Source: CATOSD01 sp965203135
GTDB taxonomy: Bacteria; Chloroflexota; Dehalococcoidia; Lucifugimonadales; CATOSD01
Reading direction: 5' to 3'
NCBI GenBank assembly: GCA_965203135.1
Contig: CBDBBO010000001.1
Location: 1,426,001 to 1,490,000 of the forward strand
Length of the DNA: 64,000 nucleotides
Positions 58,959-64,000 of the stretch are shown here, piece by piece (within the stretch, counting starts at the first letter, position 1; the number at the start of each line of letters is the position of its first letter). Position numbers and translations under genes: made by a program. The notes beneath the pieces were generated by a model. That model was not told the DNA's origin. It saw only the letters and a program-made list of their open reading frames with translations, and searched no databases.

Positions 58959-59261
58959 ATGTACGCAAGACACGACGGCACCTACTACGTCTACATGATG
59001 TCCAACGGCAGACGGACGCTCTACGTCGGCGCGACCAACAATCTCGTAAGGCGCGTCTACGAGCATAAACAGAAAGTAGAAGACGGATTCACTAAGAAGT
59101 ACAACGTCACCTGGCTCGTGTACTACGAAGAGACCCCTGACCGCACAGCTGCCCTGGAGCGGGAGAAGCAACTCAAACGGTGGCGCAGAAGCAAGAAGGA
59201 CGCGCTCGTGGACTTGATGAACCCGAGGTGGCAAGACCTCTCGCGGGACTGGTACGGCTAG
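58959..59261 (+). CDS. GIY-YIG nuclease-domain protein (YhbQ-like)
   Basis: 100 residues. GIY-YIG core: YYVYMMSNGRRTLYVGATNN (the GIY and YIG motifs as YVY and YVG), LVRRVYEHKQK with the catalytic Arg, and ALEREKQLKRWRRSKK with the conserved Glu. Stand-alone members of this size are widespread, with DNA-repair or mobile-element roles proposed. The start follows a dispersed repeat directly. Not obviously linked to the surrounding membrane-protein arrays. Confidence 0.9.
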   Translation: MYARHDGTYYVYMMSNGRRTLYVGATNNLVRRVYEHKQKVEDGFTKKYNVTWLVYYEETPDRTAALEREKQLKRWRRSKKDALVDLMNPRWQDLSRDWYG

Positions 59262-59284
59262 TAAGAACAGCTGCTGCCAGGCTA

Positions 59285-59600
59285 CCGCCTTAGATTCCTC
59301 GGCTACGCTCGGAATGGGAAAGGGACGCTCCGCTCCGCCACCCCACACCATTCCGAGCGCAGCGTGCCCCACCGCCACCATTCCGAGCGCAGCGCGCCAC
59401 TCCCCTACCATTCCGAGCGCAGCGTGCCCACCCACACCATTCCGAGCGCAGCGTAGCGGAGTCGAGGAATCTAGTGCGCTTGCCACCCACACTTGCACCC
59501 CCCGGCCATTCCGAGCAGTGCTCCCCATTCCGAGCGTAGCCGAGGAATCTACCGCCCCTGCCCTGAGCCTGCCGTAGGGCCAGGGTGTTCCCTCTCCCTC
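59285..59600. repeat. Cluster of CATTCCGAGCG repeats in both orientations
   Basis: One inverted copy (GATTCCTCGGCTACGCTCGG at 59291) is followed by about seven direct units starting CATTCCGAGC between 59340 and 59540, separated by short GC-rich spacers. Most are truncated after GAGCGCAGCG; two are complete with GGAATCTA. A CCTGCCCTGAGC unit ends the cluster (about 59560). No gene is seen. Confidence 0.75.
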
Positions 59601-59622
59601 GCCCAGCCCTAGTCCCTTCCCC

Positions 59623-59820
59623 CTACTGCCAAAACCGCAGCGCCGCTATGACCGCGCTGAACCCGACCACCAGCAGCCCGCCGAGCCGCAGCATGAGGCG
59701 AGTCTCAAGCTCCTTGAGCTTCCCCTCCAGTTCCTTGATGTCGGCCTTCGTAGCCAGATGCTTGAGCTCGGTCCTGAACTCCGTCTCCAGGATTGTCATA
59801 CGCTCTTCGATCGTCGTCAT
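59623..59820 (-). CDS. Short coiled-coil membrane protein, array C copy 3
   Basis: 65 residues. MTTIEERMTILETEFRTELK, HLATKADIKELEGKLKELET and the tail helix LMLRLGGLLVVGFSAVIAAL then RFWQ. The layout (LATKADIKELE coil then tail helix) recalls DUF1640-type coiled-coil proteins. Third of three tandem genes on this strand; each is preceded by similar intergenic DNA. Confidence 0.72.
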   Translation of the reverse strand: MTTIEERMTILETEFRTELKHLATKADIKELEGKLKELETRLMLRLGGLLVVGFSAVIAALRFWQ

Positions 59821-59898
59821 CTTGCTTTCCCCTGCTACCGGACCACCGGAACCACTGCCAGTGCTGCGTCAGGTGTCCGCTCACCACTGCCCCACCCC

Positions 59899-60195
59899 CT
59901 ACTGCCAAAACCGCAGCGCCGCTATGACCGCGCCGAACCCGACCACCATCAGCCCGCCGAGCCGCAGCATAAGGCGAGTCTCAAGCTCCTTGAGCTTCCC
60001 CTCCAGGCCTTTGTTGCCAGTCGTGAGACGGTTTTCGACACCTTTGATGTTGGCCGAGAGGCGGTTTTCGACGCCTTTGATGTCAGCCGAGAGGCGGTTT
60101 CCGAGGTCTTTGACGTCGGCCTTCGTAGCCAAGTATTTGAGCTCGGTCCTGAATTCCGTCCTCAGGATTGTCATACGCTCTTCGATCGTCGTCAT
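59899..60195 (-). CDS. Short coiled-coil membrane protein, array C copy 2 (expanded)
   Basis: 98 residues. Head and tail nearly identical to its neighbours, but the middle has three 11-residue repeats: NRLSADIKGVE, NRLSANIKGVE, NRLTTGNKGLE. The repeats add about 33 residues to the coil without changing the ends. Same C-terminus RLGGLMVVGFGAVIAALRFW. Confidence 0.74.
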   Translation of the reverse strand: MTTIEERMTILRTEFRTELKYLATKADVKDLGNRLSADIKGVENRLSANIKGVENRLTTGNKGLEGKLKELETRLMLRLGGLMVVGFGAVIAALRFWQ

Positions 60196-60227
60196 CCTGC
60201 TTGCCGCTCTCCCCTAGCCCCTTCCCC

Positions 60228-60437
60228 CTACTGCCAAAACCGCAGCGCCGCTATGACCGCGCCGAACCCGACCACCATCAGCCCGCCGAGCCGCAGCATG
60301 AGGCGAGTCTCGAGCTCCTTCATGTCACCCGTGAGACGGGTCTCGAGGTCCTTGAGGTCGGCCTTCGTAGCCAGATGCTTGAGCTCGGTCCTGAACTCCG
60401 TCTCCAGGATTGTCATGCGCTCTTCGATCGTCGTCAT
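60228..60437 (-). CDS. Short coiled-coil membrane protein, array C copy 1
   Basis: 69 residues. MTTIEERMTILETEFRTELK, HLATKADLKDLETRLTGDMK, ELETRLMLRLGGLMVVGFGA then VIAALRFWQ. First of the three tandem copies; the ATG follows a GGGAAAGCAAG stretch. Confidence 0.72.
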   Translation of the reverse strand: MTTIEERMTILETEFRTELKHLATKADLKDLETRLTGDMKELETRLMLRLGGLMVVGFGAVIAALRFWQ

Positions 60438-60459
60438 CTTGCTTTCCCTTCGCCCCTAG

Positions 60460-60793
60460 TCCCTTCCCCTTGACGGGGGAAGAGCCTGCCCTGAGCGTAG
60501 TCGAATGGGTTAGGATGGGGGTGACGACTGCCCCGCCGCCAGTGCTGCGGCAGGTCTCCGCTCATCGCCATGTTATCATGCCTTAGCGGAAAGCGCCCCA
60601 CAACGAGGAGTCGACAGGGCCAGTATGGAGGTGACGAGTCCCCTCTCCCTCGACGGGAGAGGGCCAGGGTGAGGGTGACCGCCAGCCGAAGGCCACCTTG
60701 TATCCCTTCCCCCTCGCAGGGGGAAGGTCAGGATGGGGGTGAACAGTCCCCTCTCCCTCGATGGGAGAGGGCCAGGGTGAGGGTGACCGCCAA
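60460..60793. repeat. Series of hairpin repeats, three types
   Basis: 60460-60525: CTTCCCCTTGACGGGGGAAG with a CCTGCCCTGAGC insert. 60637-60680: CCCTCTCCCTCGACGGGAGA and GGGCCAGGGTGAGGGTGACC. 60700-60740: CTTCCCCCTCGCAGGGGGAA. 60743-60793: another CTCTCCCTCGATGGGAGAG unit, which forms the end of the crotonase gene. No gene is seen in 60438-60727. Confidence 0.75.
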
Positions 60794-61492
60794 CCGCTCC
60801 TCCATCTCCAGCCCCCGCCCCAGCGGCCCATCCATCCCGTGCCGCACCGCCCGCTTCGCCGCCGACACCGCCGCCGGCTCCAGCGCCGCCAGCGACTCCG
60901 CCAGCGCCTGCGCCTCCCCCGCCAGCGCGTCCCGCGACACCACCCGGTGCACCAGCCCCGCCCGGTACGCCTCCTCCGCCGACAGCCGACGCCCCGCCAG
61001 CAGCATCTCCAGCGCCGTGCCCAGGCCCGCCACGCGCGGCAGCGTCTGGCTACCGCCCGCCGCCGGCGCCATCCCCAGCGCCGTCTCCGGCATCGCGAAC
61101 GTCGCGTCCTCCGACGCCACCCGCAGGTCGCACAGGCACGCCATCTCCACCCCCGACCCGATAACGTAGCCGTGCAACGCCGCCACAATCGGCTTGTCGA
61201 TGGCCAGGAACAGCCCCCACACGTCCCGTTCCCACCGCACCGCCCGCGCCACCGCCTGCGACGGCGCCGTCCCGAACTCCGACAGGTCCGCCCCCGCGCA
61301 GAACGCCCTCTCCCCTGCCCCGCTCAGCACCACCGCCCGCACCTCCCCGTCATCCCGCACCGCCTCCAGCAGCGTAAACAGCTCATCCCGCATCGCCACG
61401 TTATACGCATTCAGCCGCCGCGGCCGGTTCAGCGTCAGCCGCGCCACCGCCCCCCCCTTCTCATACAGAACCGTCTCAGCTTCCGACGTCAC
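60728..61492 (-). CDS. Enoyl-CoA hydratase/isomerase (crotonase), C-terminus replaced by a repeat
   Basis: 254 residues. Crotonase core: RAVVLSGAGERAFCAGADLS (oxyanion hole), GSGVEMACLCDLRVASEDAT (first Glu), FAMPETALGMAPAAGGSQTL (second Glu in PET) and PR. After GRGLEMEERL the last residues (VTLTLALSHRGRGDCSPPS) are translated from a dispersed repeat, whereas normal crotonases continue for about 25 residues of trimerisation helix and end with a FLEKR-type motif. It adds water to or isomerises an enoyl-CoA; the altered tail may affect assembly. Confidence 0.88.
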   Translation of the reverse strand: MTSEAETVLYEKGGAVARLTLNRPRRLNAYNVAMRDELFTLLEAVRDDGEVRAVVLSGAGERAFCAGADLSEFGTAPSQAVARAVRWERDVWGLFLAIDKPIVAALHGYVIGSGVEMACLCDLRVASEDATFAMPETALGMAPAAGGSQTLPRVAGLGTALEMLLAGRRLSAEEAYRAGLVHRVVSRDALAGEAQALAESLAALEPAAVSAAKRAVRHGMDGPLGRGLEMEERLAVTLTLALSHRGRGDCSPPS

Positions 61493-61507
61493 AGCCTACC
61501 TCACACC

Positions 61508-61618
61508 TTCTAGCTCCGTCATTCCAGCGAAAGCGGGAATCCAGGGGTGGGGTGCCCCACCACCTCTTGTCCCCCCCTCTCTTCGTGCCCCTTCGTGCCC
61601 TTCGTGGATAATCCCCCC
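61508..61618. repeat. GTCATTCCAGCGAAAGCGGGAATCC-type repeat
   Basis: CATTCCAGCGAAAGCGGGAA palindrome (widespread class that translates as VIPAKAGIQ), then CAGGGGTGGGG and CTTCGTGCCCTTCGTGGATA, the latter shared with about 13090-13110. Confidence 0.7.
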
Positions 61619-62464
61619 CTACTCCCCCCTGTACGTCGCCCCCCGCCGCTCCAGGAACGACGCCACCCCCTCCGCGCGGTCCGCCGTGCTCTGCAACAAG
61701 AAGTTCAGGTCCCCCTCCAGCCGCAGCCCCTGGTCCAGCGTCATGTCCAGCCCATCGCGCACCAGCTCCTTGGTGTACCGCGTGGCGATGGGGCCGAAAG
61801 AGGCCACCGCGGCCGCGATCTCCCCCGCGCGTTCGGCGACGCGCTCCGGCTCGACGGCCTCGTTCACCAGGCCGATCTCCACCGCGCGCGCCGCGTCCAG
61901 GATGACGCCGGTCAGCAGCATCTCGGTGGCGGCGGCGCGCCCCACCAGGCGCGGCAGACGCTGCGTGCCGCCGTCCCAGGGCAGAAGGCCGCGCCCGACC
62001 TGCGTCATGCCGAACCGCGCCCCCAGCGACGCCACACGCACGTCGCACGCCAGCGCGAGCTCCAGTCCCTGGTCCAGCGCGTCGCCGGACAGCGCGGCGA
62101 TGACGGGCTTCTCCACGGCGGCCACGGCCCCGGCGACCCGCAGCCCCGCGATGGCCTGCGGCAGCGCGGCGGCGTCCAGCGCCGCCAGCTCGCCGAGCGC
62201 GGTGGGATCCGTCCCCGCGCAGAATACGCCGCCGAGGACCGCTCCTCTCACGGACGTTCGACCCTGGTCCGTCCCCGCGCCGGAGGCGTCGCCCTCCGCG
62301 CCCAGCACCACCACCCACACCGCGTCGTCCTGCCGCACCCGCTCACACGCCTCCCGCACCTCAGACGCGACGCGCCCGTCGATCGCGTTCCCCGCGCCGG
62401 CCCGCGCCAGCGTCAGCCGCGCCACCCGCCCATCCACCTCCAGCCGTATCCGCTCATAACCCAT
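61619..62464 (-). CDS. Crotonase-family protein with a 20-residue insertion
   Basis: 281 residues. Crotonase pattern with GGVFCAGTDPTALGEL (oxyanion hole), DQGLELALACDVRVASLGAR (first acidic residue) and FGMTQVGRGLLPWDGGTQRL. The usual second Glu position (PE in the paralogue) is Gln here, so hydratase activity is doubtful and another crotonase reaction is possible. C-terminus GVASFLERRGATYRGE is normal. A 60-bp insertion bounded by a 13-bp direct repeat adds 20 residues before the oxyanion loop. Same direction as the other crotonase, 126 bp apart. Confidence 0.86.
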   Translation of the reverse strand: MGYERIRLEVDGRVARLTLARAGAGNAIDGRVASEVREACERVRQDDAVWVVVLGAEGDASGAGTDQGRTSVRGAVLGGVFCAGTDPTALGELAALDAAALPQAIAGLRVAGAVAAVEKPVIAALSGDALDQGLELALACDVRVASLGARFGMTQVGRGLLPWDGGTQRLPRLVGRAAATEMLLTGVILDAARAVEIGLVNEAVEPERVAERAGEIAAAVASFGPIATRYTKELVRDGLDMTLDQGLRLEGDLNFLLQSTADRAEGVASFLERRGATYRGE

Positions 62465-62527
62465 ACGCGGCCCTCCTCAAGTCCCTCTCCCCTCGCTCCC
62501 CTGCCATCCCCGAACGCCCTCTCCCCT

Positions 62528-62583
62528 GCCATTCCGAGCGCCCCTTCCCTACCATTCCGAGCGTAGCCGAGGAATCTAGTGTG
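62528..62583. repeat. CATTCCGAGCG dispersed repeat
   Basis: GCCATTCCGAGCGCCCCTTC then CTACCATTCCGAGCGTAGCC and GAGGAATCTAGTG: one truncated and one complete unit. Confidence 0.7.
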
Positions 62584-62615
62584 CTTGCCAGCCAACAAAC
62601 CTCCCCCACCCCCCA

Positions 62616-62644
62616 TTGACACCCCCGCACATCCGTGCTACTAT
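62616..62644 (+). promoter_or_regulatory. Candidate promoter, leaderless type
   Basis: TTGACA (62616-62621), 17-bp spacer, TACTAT (62639-62644), then an ATG at 62651, where transcription would be expected to begin. Confidence 0.5.
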
Positions 62645-62650
62645 CTCTCC

Positions 62651-62764
62651 ATGACGCGCCACCACCAGCCCAGCCGCCAGCCCTCCCAGCCAGTAACCCG
62701 GAACGGAAAGAAACAAATAGAACAGGATGCGACAGGTTTTTTGGGTTTTTCCCCTACCTCGTAG
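62651..62764 (+). CDS. Possible 37-residue peptide or decayed gene
   Basis: ATG directly after a good promoter; the peptide is MTRHHQPSRQPSQPV then TRNGKKQIEQDATGFLGF and a stop. Runs of T (TTTTTTGGGTTTTT) near the end. No family recognised and no ribosome-binding site. It may be a decayed gene start that kept its promoter. Confidence 0.25.
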   Translation: MTRHHQPSRQPSQPVTRNGKKQIEQDATGFLGFSPTS

Positions 62765-62850
62765 TCCCTTCCCCCTCCCTCGCTCACCTGCCATTCCGAG
62801 CGTAGCCGAGGAATCTAGTGTGCCTGCCCTGAGCCTACCGAAGGGGTGAA
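62764..62850. repeat. Composite dispersed repeats
   Basis: GTCCCTTCCCCCTCCCTCGC, a complete CATTCCGAGCGTAGCCGAGG-AATCTAG unit (62792-62818) and GCCTGCCCTGAGCCTACCGA then AGGGGTGAAGGTGA. Confidence 0.65.
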
Positions 62851-62871
62851 GGTGAACGTGTGTGGTGCCCC

Positions 62872-63507
62872 CTACCGCGCCCGCACGATCACCTTCCGCT
62901 CGTCGCCCGCCCCCGTGCTCTGCGTGGTCACATCCGCGTGGTCCGACAGCGTGATGTGGATGATGCGCCGCTCGTTGGGAGGCATCGGCTCCAGCGTGAT
63001 GGAGCGCCCGGAGGCCGCCACGCGCCGGGCCACGCGCTGCGCGAGGTTGGCCAGCGAGTCGTTGCGACGCCTCTGGTAGCCCTCCACGTCCAGCGTCAGG
63101 TTCACCCGCTCGCCCAGCTTGCGCCCCGCGATGAACTTGACCATGAACTGGAGCGCCCGCAGCGTCTCGCCCCTGCGGCCTATCAAAAGCCCGGAGTCGT
63201 CGCCCGCTATCTCGAAGATAGGCCCCTCGTCCTCGCTCTCGGCCTGCCGCAGGCTCACCACCGCGGACACGCCCAGGTTGGTGAGCACCTGCTGCAGGAT
63301 CTCGGTGGTCACCGTCACCAGCTCGGACCGCTGCTCCAGCAGCGTGACCCTTACCCTGGCCGGCTCGCTTCCGATTCCCATGAAGCCGGCCTTGCCGCGG
63401 CTAACGACGTCTATTTCTACTTCTGCGCGCTCTGCGTCTAGCTCCCTTAGAGCGAGCTCGATTGCCTCTTCCGGTGTCTTGGCCGACGTTTCTATCTGTC
63501 GTCTCAT
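62872..63507 (-). CDS. jag: Jag/KhpB RNA-binding protein (KH and R3H domains)
   Basis: 211 residues, ATG with GGAGGAG 10 nt upstream, inside yidC. Jag_N domain: IETSAKTPEEAIELALRELD with SRGKAGFMGIGSEPARVRVT. KH domain: IAGDDSGLLIGRRGETLRAL with QFMVKFI. R3H: VEGYQRRRNDSLANLAQRVA then RRVAASGRSITLEPMPPNER and RIIHITL. KhpB proteins bind RNA and regulate cell division and envelope functions in other bacteria. The jag-yidC neighbourhood (near oriC in many bacteria) is conserved, but here the genes overlap by 107 nt. Confidence 0.93.
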   Translation of the reverse strand: MRRQIETSAKTPEEAIELALRELDAERAEVEIDVVSRGKAGFMGIGSEPARVRVTLLEQRSELVTVTTEILQQVLTNLGVSAVVSLRQAESEDEGPIFEIAGDDSGLLIGRRGETLRALQFMVKFIAGRKLGERVNLTLDVEGYQRRRNDSLANLAQRVARRVAASGRSITLEPMPPNERRIIHITLSDHADVTTQSTGAGDERKVIVRAR

Positions 63508-64000
63508 CGCTTGCAGTCTCCTCCGCTGACGCCGCCAGCGCCGGGGCCGCCGCCTGCTGGGGCTGCGGCTGTGGCTGTCCCCGGCGGATTATGAAAGTGA
63601 AGATCGAGGTTATCGGCTCCCAGCCGGTCACGAACCCCTGGATGACCACGCCCACCGCGTTCGATACCACCCAGTAGATGGCCAGCCCGCTGGGGAACTG
63701 CATCGTGAAGAAGCCGAACATGATCGGCATCATCCACAGCATCATCCGGTTGGTGGACGCCTGCCGCGGGTCCGCAGACGGCATCGCGGTCATCTTCTGC
63801 ACCAGGTACATCGACGCGCCCACCAGTATGGGCAGCACCGGCGTCCGGTCGGGCAGCGCCAGGTCCAGCCACAGGAACGAGCTGTTCAGCGGTATCACCT
63901 GGTGCACCTGCGGCAGCCAGGAGTAGAGATGGCCGGACAGCCCTATCAGCCTGTCCGGCGCCGCCGGCAGCGTCTGCAATATCGCTTGGTAAAGCCCGAT
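63401..64000 (-). CDS. yidC: YidC/Oxa1 membrane protein insertase, C-terminal part
   Basis: The last 199 codons; the N-terminus lies beyond the right edge. Visible are IGLYQAILQTLPAAPDRLIG, SFLWLDLALPDRTPVLPILV, QASTNRMMLWMMPIMFGFFT, MQFPSGLAIYWVVSNAVGVV, matching the last helices of YidC. A Gln/Pro/Ala linker follows and then a strongly basic tail (RSKGARRRARRSRNRRR), as in YidC variants that contact the ribosome. It inserts membrane proteins. Its last 107 nt overlap the start of jag in another frame. Confidence 0.92.
   Translation of the reverse strand: MGLYQAILQTLPAAPDRLIGLSGHLYSWLPQVHQVIPLNSSFLWLDLALPDRTPVLPILVGASMYLVQKMTAMPSADPRQASTNRMMLWMMPIMFGFFTMQFPSGLAIYWVVSNAVGVVIQGFVTGWEPITSIFTFIIRRGQPQPQPQQAAAPALAASAEETASDETTDRNVGQDTGRGNRARSKGARRRARRSRNRRR

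Noticed and set aside
59285..59600. Possible CRISPR array
   Set aside because: Units are not evenly spaced, spacers are very short and GC-rich, units vary in length and orientation, and no cas genes are present.

Overview
The window is high-GC bacterial DNA and most probably comes from an uncultured marine-type Chloroflexota (Dehalococcoidia/SAR202-like). The strongest sign is a complete tmRNA gene (50171-50525) whose tag reads GDRELQLAA, the same pattern as the Dehalococcoides tag GERELVLAG (recalled, not searched). Gene content agrees in a general way: many lipoprotein solute-binding proteins, PspA with PspAA, GMC and TcuA-like flavoproteins, crotonases, metallo-beta-lactamase hydrolases, a dimethylformamidase-like protein, and many short dispersed repeats. 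There is no rRNA and only one tRNA, Gln(UUG). No CRISPR array was seen.

Layout. 0-6.5 kb: a partial lipoprotein, a TIMP/NTR-like secreted protein, an MBL hydrolase with a Leu/Ile/Val-type binding protein, then three tandem paralogous surface proteins, two with collagen-like Gly-X-Y stalks. 6.5-13 kb: a dispersed repeat, PspA/PspAA, a DUF4258/DUF2283-like pair, a methyltransferase, HicAB, a GMC oxidoreductase and a Uma2 nuclease. 13.5-16 kb: a GatC-like/amidase pair and an MBL hydrolase. 16.4-21 kb: pstSCAB-phoU behind a Pho box of four direct repeats with 11-bp spacing. 21-28 kb: a TauE-like permease, a HEPN/MNT toxin-antitoxin pair, a MoxR-DUF58-DUF4129 operon and a TcuA-like flavoprotein. 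28-31.7 kb: an AT-richer island beside tRNA-Gln with unknown genes, a complete 930-bp IS5-type element (TTA target duplication) and an integrase remnant. 32.9-37.2 kb: a glycine-betaine-type ABC operon whose permease is an internally duplicated 654-residue protein. 37-44 kb: HAD hydrolase, flavin reductase, GyrI-like protein, MFS exporter, second copy of the long dispersed repeat, dimethylformamidase-like protein. 44-50 kb: two paralogous peptide-type binding proteins and a DppBC permease pair without ATPases, then tmRNA.

50.6-60.4 kb is the least explained part. It holds a family of small two-helix membrane proteins ending in RGEPFDEPPP, interleaved with ten short coiled-coil proteins that each end in one transmembrane helix. 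The two groups flank a 1207-residue secreted protein with repeated Ig-like and PGWNL modules. Coiled-coil lengths vary by whole internal repeats. This is my best candidate for an undescribed envelope-associated system; its function is unknown. 60.7-64 kb: two crotonases (one truncated by a repeat, one with a 60-bp in-frame insertion), then jag/khpB and yidC, which overlap by 107 bp.

Short dispersed repeats (hairpin types, a MITE-like type, the CATTCCGAGCG...GGAATCT type and the CCTGCCCTGAGC type) fill most intergenic gaps and in several places supply the stop codon or C-terminus of the adjacent gene.
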